Source: Ligustrum vulgare
Lineage: Eukaryota; Streptophyta; Magnoliopsida; Lamiales; Oleaceae
Length of the DNA: 64,000 bases
Direction of reading: 5' to 3'
Assembly: GCA_963555705.1 (NCBI GenBank)
Contig: OY743171.1
Span: forward strand, 26,654,852 to 26,718,851
Shown: positions 56,001 through 64,000 of the stretch, one piece after another
Layout of the letters: each line of letters starts with the position of its first letter
Position numbering within the stretch: position 1 is the stretch's first letter
Translations under genes and position numbers: made by a program
The notes under the pieces: model-generated
The model's input: the letters and a program-made list of their open reading frames with translations, nothing else
What the model was told of the DNA's origin: nothing
The model's database searches: none

Positions 56001-57529
56001 CATTCACACAAGACGATGCCGTTGGAGTGCACTTCCCACACAACGACGCAATGGTTATCAGAGTGGTGGTGGCTCGGAATGGGCTATCACAAATGATGGT
56101 GGATGATGGTGCCTCGGTAAATGTGATTTACGGGGTAACTTTTGATAAGATGGGGATCAGCACCCCACTCATTCCAGTCCCTGATCCAATATACGGTTTC
56201 ACGGGGGACAGCATAACCCCCAGAGGATACATAACACTTATGACTGAAGTAGGGCAAGCACCGACCCTCTCCAGAATCCCTATGGAATTCTTGGTGGTTG
56301 ACAAAATCTCCTCCTATCATGGCTCAATTGGGAGGCCTGGTCTTATTGACTTGGGGGCTGTAACGCATACCAAATACATTTGCATGAAGTTCCCCACGGA
56401 GCATGGCGTTGCAACTGTGAGGGGAAGCCAAACAGAATCCCGGGCTTGCTACAAAAATGCAATCCGGAAGTTTCAAGATCGAAGCTTGAACATGATCAGT
56501 GATGTAGCCATGGCCGAGGTTGCTCCAGACCCTGAAAGATTGGGTGAAGGGCCTTCTGGAGATAAGGATGTCACAATGACCCTAAAAGAGGATCTAGCAG
56601 ATCTAGACCTCAGAATGGCGGGTGAAAATTGCCCCACCCCGACCGAAAAGTTGGAATGCTTCGGCGTGGACCCACTTGATCCAATCAAAGAATTACAGAT
56701 CGGACTGGACTCGCCAACCGAATACAAGAGCCAATTGAAGGACTTCCTACTTCAAAACCTCGATGTATTCGCATGGAAGCATGGTGACATGATTGGGATC
56801 GATCCTAAGGAGGCCTGTCACCGGCTCCAGCTGGATCCCCGAAGCCCTGGGCACAGGCAAAAGCGAAGGCCCATGAGTTCGGACAAGTATGAGGCCTTGA
56901 AAGACGAGGTTCCAAAGCTATTGAAAAATGGCTTCATCAGAGAGTCCCGATACCCGAAGTGGGTATCAAATCCTGTTTTAGTATTAAAGCACAATGGGAA
57001 ATTGAGGGTGTGTATTGATTTTTCCAACTTGAACCGGGCATGTCCCAAAGACAACTTTCCATTGCCCCGGATCGATCAACTGGTCGACTCCACAGCAGGA
57101 CACGAATTGCTAAGCTTCATGGATGCATATTCCGGGTACAATCAAATCCCCATGTTCGAATCGGATGAAGAGCATACTTCATTTATCACAGATAGGGGGC
57201 TCTATTGCTACAGAGCTATGCCATTTAGCTTGAAGAATGCGGGAGCTACCTATCAGAGGCTGGTAAACTGCATGTTCTCGAAACAATTGGGGAATACTAT
57301 GGAGGTGTATGTTGATGACATGCTGGTAAAAAGCATGGTCGCTGCGGATCATATCCGCCATCTGTCAGAAGCGTTTGATGTTTTGAGAAGATATCGGATG
57401 AAACTCAACCCAACGAAGTGTGCTTTCGGGGTAGCATCTAGGAAATTCCTCGGATTCATGGTGAACAAGAGAGGAATCAAAGCCAATCCGGACAAAATCA
57501 ATGCTTTTCTAAACATGCAGTCGCCGTGA
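55988..57529 (+). CDS. Element F protease and reverse transcriptase
   Basis: It begins ITFTQDDAVGVHFPHNDAMV. The retropepsin active site reads VDDGASVNVIYG (D-D-G instead of D-N/S-G). RT follows: PKWVSNPVLVLKHNGKLRVC, IDFSNLNRACPKDNFPLPRI, MDAYSGYNQIPM, MPFSLKNAGATYQRLVN and the catalytic YVDDML (57310). The frame ends at 57527-57529, where TGA stands in place of the Trp of a SPWNPKEVQSLTGR-type block; the same frame then goes on after it. Confidence 0.9.
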   Translation: MEPITFTQDDAVGVHFPHNDAMVIRVVVARNGLSQMMVDDGASVNVIYGVTFDKMGISTPLIPVPDPIYGFTGDSITPRGYITLMTEVGQAPTLSRIPMEFLVVDKISSYHGSIGRPGLIDLGAVTHTKYICMKFPTEHGVATVRGSQTESRACYKNAIRKFQDRSLNMISDVAMAEVAPDPERLGEGPSGDKDVTMTLKEDLADLDLRMAGENCPTPTEKLECFGVDPLDPIKELQIGLDSPTEYKSQLKDFLLQNLDVFAWKHGDMIGIDPKEACHRLQLDPRSPGHRQKRRPMSSDKYEALKDEVPKLLKNGFIRESRYPKWVSNPVLVLKHNGKLRVCIDFSNLNRACPKDNFPLPRIDQLVDSTAGHELLSFMDAYSGYNQIPMFESDEEHTSFITDRGLYCYRAMPFSLKNAGATYQRLVNCMFSKQLGNTMEVYVDDMLVKSMVAADHIRHLSEAFDVLRRYRMKLNPTKCAFGVASRKFLGFMVNKRGIKANPDKINAFLNMQSP

Positions 57530-57541
57530 AATCCAAAGGAA

Positions 57542-59662
57542 GTGCAAAGCTTAACAGGAAGAATTGCAGCCTTGAACCGATTCGTCTCAAAATCCACTGA
57601 CAAATGCTTGCCATTATTTAAGGTCCTAAAGGGGGGAAAACGATTCCAATGGACACCGGAATGCGAGCAGGCGTTTTCCGACCTGAAATCTTCTTTGGGT
57701 CGTCCCCCATTGCTATCAAAGCCAAAGAATGGCGAGCCTCTCTACCTATATATGGTTGTATCCAAGGAGGCTGTCAGCTCGGTGTTAGTTAGAGAGGAGG
57801 ATGGGAGCCAGTTACCAGTGTATTACGTGAGCAAAGCTATGCTGGACGCCGAGACGCGCTACCCAGACATGGAGAAGCTTGCTCTCTCGCTAATCACAGT
57901 CTCTCGCAAGCTTCGTCCCTATTTTCAATCACACTCCGTACACGTGCTGACCAACTTCCCCATGAGACAAGTGCTACAAAAACCAGATGTTTCTGGAAGG
58001 TTACTGAAATGGGCAATAGAAATCAGCCAGTTCGACCTACATTATGCGCCTCAGACTGCTGTAAAGGGTCAGGCATTGGCGGACTTCATAGTTGAATTTA
58101 CACATCCACCTGAGGTTGAAATGGTAGATAACACGGATGACAGCCAACATGATGGTCAAGAGTGGAAATTGTTCGTTGACGGGTCCTCGGCTGATGGACG
58201 ATCTGGCCCAGGAATAGTGTTAATAAGCCCAGAAGGGTTTAAATTACACAGTGCAATCCGTTTCGAATTCAAAGCCTCGAACAATGTTGCTGAATACGAG
58301 GCGTTATTAGCCGGGCTAAGGCTTGCGAAAGCCCTGAAAATTAAATCCGTGGTGGCCAATAGCGATTCGAAACTTGTTGTGAGCCAGTTCAACGGGCAAT
58401 TTTCTGCCAAAGAACCCTCTATGGCCGCTTACTTGAAAAAAGTAAGAAATCTGGCTGCGCAGTTCGGGAAAATGGAGTTGCAACGCATCCCCAGGATGGA
58501 AAATTCCAATGCCGATGCTCTGTCCAAACTGGCAAGTAGCGGCGATTCGGAGTTACACAATCTAATCCCAGTTGAACACATGTTGACTTCCTCTATTGAG
58601 CCAGGACCGGAGATCTTGGCGATTGAAGAAGAGGAATCTTGGATGAATCCCCTGATCGCCTATTTAAAACATCAGACAGTTCCGAATGAGCCAGAAGCAG
58701 CTCGGAAGTTGCAGAAATACTCTGTGAATTTCGTACTCTTGGACGACATACTTTATAAGCGGAGTTACACCTCTCCTTTGCTGAGATGTGTGGGGCTACA
58801 GGAGGGGCAGTATGTGATGAGAGAAATCCATGAGGGCATATGTGGCAACCATGCCGGGGCTTTATCGCTAGCTCGGAAAGCCCTCAAACAGGGATATTTT
58901 TGGCCTACTATGCGAAAGGATTCCCATGATTTCGTGCGCAAATGCGATAAATGCCAAAGGCACGCGACCATACCACATCAGCCGCACCACGAGCTAATTG
59001 TGGTGACTAGCCCTTGGCCTTTTGCAAAGTGGGGGGTTGACATTATTGGTCCTATGCCTAGAGGAGCTGGTAACAATTGCTTTGCGATAGTAGCAATTGA
59101 CTACTTCACCAAATGGGTCGAAGCAGAACCTTTGATGAAGATCACCGAGGCCAACACCACCAAGTTCGTTTGGAAAAATATCATATGCCGATTCGGGATA
59201 CCACATTCACTGGTTAGTGACAATGCGAAACAGTTCAAAAACAGGAGTGTCGATGAGTTGTGTGACGATTTGGGAATTAAGAAGCTGTTCTTATCTCCAC
59301 ATCACCCACAGGCCAACGGACAGGTCGAAGCAGTGAACAAGACCATAAAAAATACCCTGAAAAGGAAGTTGGAATTCAGGAAGGGCGCATGGGTAGACGA
59401 GCTACCACAAGTGTTATGGGCGCTTCGAACCACCTCGCACACCGCTACTGGTGAAACACCCTTCTCGCTGGCCTATGGAGCCGAGGCGGTATGCCCCGTT
59501 GAAATCGACGTCCCTTCGCTTCGTCTAATTCATCATGACGAAGTTAGGAACGAGGAAGCGCAAAGGGCCAGTTTAGATTTCCTCATGGAAAAGCGGAGTG
59601 ATTCCCAAGTGGTAATGGCCAAATACCAGAAAAAGATGGCTCGATACTACAATAAAAGATGA
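57542..59662 (+). CDS. Element F RNase H, archaeal-type RNase H and integrase
   Basis: After LTGRIAALNRFV comes the first RNase H (LYLYMVVSKEAVSSVLVRED-type region to HVLTNFPMRQVLQKP), then a second one: EWKLFVDGSSADGRSGPGIV, NNVAEYEALLAGLRLA, NSDSKLVVSQFNGQF, NADALSKLAS. The integrase has an HHCC region (HEGICGNHAG, CDKCQRH) and DDE residues (VDIIGPMP, SDNAKQFKN, ANGQVEAVNK). It is in frame with 55988-57529. It ends at a TGA where a frameshift separates the last integrase segment. Confidence 0.92.
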   Translation: MQSLTGRIAALNRFVSKSTDKCLPLFKVLKGGKRFQWTPECEQAFSDLKSSLGRPPLLSKPKNGEPLYLYMVVSKEAVSSVLVREEDGSQLPVYYVSKAMLDAETRYPDMEKLALSLITVSRKLRPYFQSHSVHVLTNFPMRQVLQKPDVSGRLLKWAIEISQFDLHYAPQTAVKGQALADFIVEFTHPPEVEMVDNTDDSQHDGQEWKLFVDGSSADGRSGPGIVLISPEGFKLHSAIRFEFKASNNVAEYEALLAGLRLAKALKIKSVVANSDSKLVVSQFNGQFSAKEPSMAAYLKKVRNLAAQFGKMELQRIPRMENSNADALSKLASSGDSELHNLIPVEHMLTSSIEPGPEILAIEEEESWMNPLIAYLKHQTVPNEPEAARKLQKYSVNFVLLDDILYKRSYTSPLLRCVGLQEGQYVMREIHEGICGNHAGALSLARKALKQGYFWPTMRKDSHDFVRKCDKCQRHATIPHQPHHELIVVTSPWPFAKWGVDIIGPMPRGAGNNCFAIVAIDYFTKWVEAEPLMKITEANTTKFVWKNIICRFGIPHSLVSDNAKQFKNRSVDELCDDLGIKKLFLSPHHPQANGQVEAVNKTIKNTLKRKLEFRKGAWVDELPQVLWALRTTSHTATGETPFSLAYGAEAVCPVEIDVPSLRLIHHDEVRNEEAQRASLDFLMEKRSDSQVVMAKYQKKMARYYNKR

Positions 59663-59870
59663 AGAGCCGACGCTTCAATATTGGGGACTTGGTCCTCAAA
59701 AAGGTTCTTCATTCAACACATGAGCCAGGATAGGGACTCTAGGTCCTAACTGGGAAGGCCCTTACAAGGTCGTTGCCGAGGTGGTACCCGGAACATACAA
59801 AATTGAGGACCTGTCTGGAGTACCTCTATGTAATCCTTGGAACACGGACCACCTTCGCCGCTATTTTCAA
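59663..59870 (+). pseudogene. Element F integrase C-terminal end, frameshifted
   Basis: In shifted frames it reads RRFNIGDLVLKKVLHSTHEP, then WEGPYKVVAEVVPGTYKIED and PWNTDHLRRYFQ with a stop near 59870, the usual end of Tat integrase. Two stops and at least two frame changes lie between. Confidence 0.75.
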
Positions 59871-61032
59871 TAAAACTAAATTCCTCCTTTACGATCCAAG
59901 ATTATTTTAGTCATGACGCCAATCTCTATACTAGACAAACATAATGGATAAATGCACGTTCCAAGATTATTTTGGTCATGACGCCATACGTCCACGTTAT
60001 GCATAAAGATTGTTAAGGACAAGGGACTCTCATAAGGTTAAACTACAATCACCATGTAAGAATTGGGATTTTTTAAACGCGTTCGAATGTTTGTCACAAT
60101 CAGATTTTACTAGTAAAAATAAATGCTTCGAACCACTCGGATCTAAGGTACATGTACTCATTAACCGCCATTCACCGTGCAATACGTCTAGAATCATTCG
60201 AACTTAACCAAATATTGTCGTATAAACCAAAATCCTTGGCGCTTTAAGTTAGTCCATACATACGGAGCGCCCTCTTGTGCGAAATATTAAACGTTTACAC
60301 AAAGTTGTCGATGCTTTCCTACATGCGCTTAGGCGAGGCGCCCGTAAGACATGTGTACTAAATACTGTGTAATCAAGCGTAAAAATCCCTATATTATTTT
60401 AAAAACGAAACGACTTGCGAATTTACAACATGACCACAGTGTATGGGTTAAAAATATTCACGCCATTAGCAGAAGCTCATGCAAAGTTATAAGTATAAGT
60501 GCTAATGAATATAAGGTGAAAACTGCCCAAAAGTTGGTTTAAATCAGATCCAACCAGCAAACGTGAACGCATTAAGCTCGTTAGATCTGAGGGACTAGAC
60601 ATTTACAATTAGACATTTACAATGTCCCACATATCATCATACAATTACGAAGCCTTCGCACTTTGAAATATTCATGCTTAAACAGATTATTAGAAACGTT
60701 GCTACGATGAAATGTAAATAAACCATTCCATTCATAAAAATGAGGCATTTACAGATCAAATAAAGGTTGCATTTACAGTATTAAGATGCTGGAGCACTTA
60801 CAAAAAAAGAAGAGAAAGAAGAAGGAGAAAACAACAAAAATGAACAACACTAACAACAACTAGACCGAGGTGGAAGAAGATCAGTGTGGAGGAATGCCTT
60901 CTAGAGAGCCCTTGCTGGATGCGTCTAAAGGATCTGCAGGAGCATTTTGAGGCTCGGGGTAGAATGCTTCAATGGAGGACAGGTCCAAGGTTGGAAAAGC
61001 CTCCTTCACGTCCCCCAAGGCCATCCTAGACC
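59871..61032. other. Element F region between integrase and antisense ORF
   Basis: No coding region is recognisable. A short direct repeat (CCAAGATTATTTTRGTCATGA at about 59897 and 59959) is present. It may hold the 3' UTR of the antisense gene. Confidence 0.5.
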
Positions 61033-62226
61033 CTAAGTTCCAAAAACCCGCTGCATAGGCTCATACTCAGGGGTCTCTTCAAAGGTGTCCTTGAAGTCCT
61101 GGACAGCTTCCGACACTCTAGTTTTTAAAGCATTCTCCACCCGTGTCGCGACAGTCTGTTCCAAGACTTCAGTGATCCTCGTTTGCATGTGTTTTTCCAG
61201 CGAGGCAAGGTCCTCCTCTGCTTTCGCCCTAGCCTCCAGCTCCCTCCCCAGTTTTTCGTTTACCGCTGCCGCCTCAGCTTCTAGCTTCAACTTGGCTGCA
61301 TTAGCGGCGGCCAGGGCCTCAGAGGCAATAGACTGTGCACGATTGGAATCATCCAATTTTTTTCATAAGGCCGCCACGTCTGATTCAGAGGCATGGAGGT
61401 CATGCTTCAATTTGTCGTTGTCCTCTTGGAGGCGCTTCGCATTAGCCCTCTCTTCTGAAGAAGATTTGCGGGCTATGGACAGCTGGGCCTTAAGGTCATT
61501 GATCTCCTTGAGCATATTGTCAGCGTGGCGAAGAGCAGTCTCAGCATCCCTCTTATCCCGTTGAGCTACCTCCACGGAGGACTCTACCTCGTCAATGAGA
61601 GCTAGAGCTCTGGCGTTCATAGCCTTGCCAGCGAGCAGCTTCCGAGATGGAGTAGCACTGGAGGAAAAGGCGGCCCAACCCTCTGTCCAAAACTGTTCGG
61701 TAAATAAGGCCGCCCTGGCTGGAGGCGAACTGGGGGAGTCGAACAACGAAGGGCTGAAAGTGACATCTCTGGGGAGGATACTGGTTTTAATATGCTTAAG
61801 CTCTTCCGCCCCCTCTGGTGTCACTTCATAATCCAAGCCCGGCATGGGCACAGATGGCTCGTCCTCCAGTTCCTCGATCATTGATGGCGGAGGTACGGAA
61901 GTGGACTCCTTGCCTTTTCCCCTTCTGAGCCTTTTTAAGGGAGCAGGCTCCTCCTCAAGTGCTTGCTCAGAAATGTCCTCGGACAAGGAAGGTGGCACTG
62001 GGGCGTCCTTAGTCTCCCTGCCCCTCTTGGATCCGCCTCTATCCGACCTCTTCCCTTTTCCTTTGGCGACGCCTTTTTCAGTATCTGCCTCTCCAGCAAT
62101 GTTGGGTTGTTGGGGACCCACCGGCAGCAAAGTGGACGGTGGCAGTAGAGCTGGGAGAGGACCCTGAAGTTGGGTAGTAGACTTCTCAGACACTTCCCTG
62201 GCCACCCCAATTTGCAGGTCGGCCAA
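61033..62226 (-). pseudogene. Element F antisense ORF (coiled-coil protein)
   Basis: 398 codons on the minus strand with a single TGA (61363-61365). The N-terminal half is Pro/Ser/Glu/Arg-rich with basic clusters (KGKGKRSDRGGSKRGRE). The C-terminal half is an Ala/Glu/Lys/Leu-rich predicted coiled coil (ALRHADNMLKEINDLKAQLS, AANAAKLKLEAEAAAVNEKL). Antisense ORFs between pol and the 3' LTR are known in some Tat elements such as maize Grande; their function is unclear. A further exon upstream (to 62291) is possible. Confidence 0.7.
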
Positions 62227-62495
62227 ACCGCTTTCTGTTTTCTTTCAACCTCGCTCCCGTGGCGCAGAGCCAGAGGAACCTTCGTAGCCATGAGGCCCTT
62301 TAAAGAAATCTTTGGGAATTCTTTGGAACCTAGCAGGAAAAGGAGGACAATGAGGGTTTATATAAAAAAAAAAAAATAACAACGAACAAACACAAGAGGT
62401 AACAGCAATAAGGGGGCGAATTTACTCATAGCTCGCATAAGACCGTGCTTAACGAATAATTTGTTCTGTTGTATGACCCCTTGGAAAGTGCCCTT
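62227..62495. other. Upstream of antisense ORF, no clear feature
   Basis: Contains an A run (62368-62378) and possibly the first exon or promoter of the antisense ORF. The F polypurine tract and 3' LTR are not visible before 62496. Confidence 0.4.
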
Positions 62496-64000
62496 TGTAG
62501 CGACCAAGAATTTTTACGCAATTTAATAATTATTTCAAAGTTTCGAAAAAACGTGTCGCTGCGATCTCTTCCATTTTTAAGTTAACGTCACGACGCGTTC
62601 GTCTAGCCACATCGAGAAATATCGAATTAATTCCATTTAAAAAAAATATATTCCGAATTTCTAAAATTATATCATTTTATTTATTTATTTAAAATATTTT
62701 TTCTCAAATCATTTTAAATTTCAAATTACATCAAGTTCATCGTAACAGATCCTTTCTTTCAGTTCAGTTGAATTCACGCGTATTATCTCCTCGATCTCCG
62801 TGCTTGTGTACCCAAATCCCATAACATTCCCAACATATTTCCACCAACCCATCATTCCACCAACCTAAGCCCATACTCCATTTCTCTCACTTCACCCAAC
62901 ACACTCCATTATACATGATCAAACCCCACAATTCTGTCCAGCAACCTGCTTGAATTCCGTTCCTCACCTCACAGCTTTCAAACAGCCAAGGTTTTCTCCT
63001 CCAGCCAGCCCTCCTCTCAACCGTCCCAGCCTCCTCCCAGCACCACTCCATAGCAGCCACCAACACACACTCTCATACACTACTCAACCCAACCCCTCAA
63101 CAACTTCAGCCTCGCCTTCATCCAGCCTCCAATCCAGCATTTCAGCCAGGGTAAGGTTTGCTTCTCCTTCTCCTTCATCATCATCACCGTCACCCACCAC
63201 TGCAATCTACCTCTGCCTCGACGCAGCCACCACCAACACACTGTAACCTACCATTTCCAAACCAATGCATCATCACCTCAACCACTGCAACCAGCTCAGC
63301 TCCATTGCAGCCTCTGTCCCAGCAGTACCAACACGACATTCAGCCTCCCTTTGCAGACCCCATTGCAGAAGCAATGGCACATCTTGCTCCAATCACGACC
63401 GGCCACTGCCACCACCACCCAAACCACCAGCAAGACCAAGAACCACCACCCCTGCCGCACCGTCACCTCCAACTCATCCCCATCTTCAAACACCAATTTA
63501 ATCATCTTCATTATCATCAGCATCATCACCGTCTCACCACCGCCGCCACCGCACGCAGCCACTTCCCAGCATCACCACTGCCATGCTCGAAAACGCCCAA
63601 CTACCTGCAACACTGTCATCCTCAAACACCCAACATCATCATCATCATCATCACCCAAGAATCCACCACCGAACCACATCCAAACCCACTCCATGCCTCG
63701 TTTTTGGCCTCGGTTTGGACATCCAATCTCGCACCAAACGCGCAGAAACTTGAACCCCTTTTGAAACCGCTGCTTGCCGCCTCCCTCGCCGGCGTTTTCG
63801 CCGGCACACCTCGCCGGCTGAAGATCGATTTACGCGAAGGGAGCACCGGATTCGCTCCCTCCCCTCCCTCTGTGCCTCTGATCGAAATGGGTAGAGAGAG
63901 ATAGTAAGAATTGTTTTAATAATTTTGATTTTCAAAATTTACACTTTGGTCCCTAAGTTTGTAAAATGATTTAAATCAGTCCCTATAGTTTTAAAACTTA
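62496..64000 (+). repeat. LTR D, second copy, running off the window
   Basis: It starts TGTAGCGACCAAGAATTTTT and matches solo LTR D (44751-45720, opposite strand) through CGTCACGACGCGTTCGTCTAG-like and GAGAAATATCGA segments. It then has a long CA/CC-rich part (62790-63660) and CGCCGGCG-rich DNA near 63790. The open frames in it are compositional. The element continues beyond 64000. Confidence 0.65.

Larger units (their letters stand above)
49597..62495 (+). mobile_element. F: Tat-lineage Ty3 retrotransposon, nearly full length, split by solo LTR G
   Basis: 5' LTR (49597-50266), primer site, leader repeats, gag, protease, RT, RNase H, a second (archaeal-type) RNase H, integrase and an antisense ORF. 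The second RNase H and antisense ORF are features of Tat elements. The 3' LTR is not seen, because another LTR starts at 62496. It lies within an LTR of element E. Confidence 0.85.

Noticed and set aside
63158..63904. 248-codon His/Pro-rich frame
   Set aside because: Composition-driven open frame in the CA-rich part of LTR D. CAT/CAC repeats explain the His runs.
1..64000. A wholly new biosynthetic or defence system
   Set aside because: Apart from the SPL gene, every extended coding region could be assigned to LINE, copia, Ty3 or Tat parts, so no such system is supported.

Overview
This is a plant nuclear window, almost certainly from a dicot. It holds one recognisable host gene, an SBP-box transcription factor of the large SPL1/SPL12 type (2795-13562), and about 50 kb of nested transposable elements. 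The plant origin follows from the SPL gene itself, plant-type Ty1/copia, Ty3 and Tat retrotransposons with initiator-Met-tRNA primer sites, CACTA-type termini, a tRNA-derived SINE, a plant LINE and a fragment of plastid accD. I cannot name the species.

Region by region. 1-2794: an orphan exon-like segment, AT-rich DNA, and a two-unit SINE insertion about 470 bp before the SPL start codon. 2795-13562: the SPL gene in ten coding exons. Exon 2 is split by a 5'-truncated LINE with a 13-bp target duplication. Intron 3 is swollen to 4.5 kb by an antisense non-autonomous LTR element (M1) and by plastid accD DNA. If the LINE and one target copy are left out, the exons add up to 3,030 nt, exactly 1,009 codons plus stop, so the disruption looks recent. 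13690-15675: remnant of an antisense Athila/Tat-like element. 15676-46602: a degenerate copia element (copia-1) cut inside its protease by a 29-kb insertion (16576-45857) with CACTA ends and an ATT target duplication. That insertion carries a second non-autonomous element (M2), Ty3 elements B, C1 and C2, a Tat-like 3' fragment, a second copia (copia-2), two solo LTRs and a third non-autonomous element (M3). 46603-49596: a non-coding antisense LTR element (E). 49597-62495: a fairly complete Tat element (F) with gag, protease, RT, two RNase H domains, integrase and an antisense ORF, its gag split by a 3.2-kb solo LTR (G). 62496-64000: the start of another LTR of the type seen as a solo LTR at 44751.

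The order of insertion can be read from target duplications. Copia-1 was hit by CACTA; copia-2 inside CACTA was hit by a Tat solo LTR, which was hit by M3; the end of copia-2 was hit by solo LTR D. Element E was hit by F, and F by G. M1, M2, M3, B and C appear to be one Ty3 lineage: they share U5 sequence, protease type and primer site. M1-M3 keep only the protease and the linker before RT. In B, C and M3 the LTRs carry arrays of the palindrome TTACGGCCGTAA upstream of the promoter.

The most notable observations are the LINE insertion into an SPL coding exon, the homotypic palindrome arrays in several LTR families, and the repeated occurrence of a protease-only non-autonomous Ty3 element.
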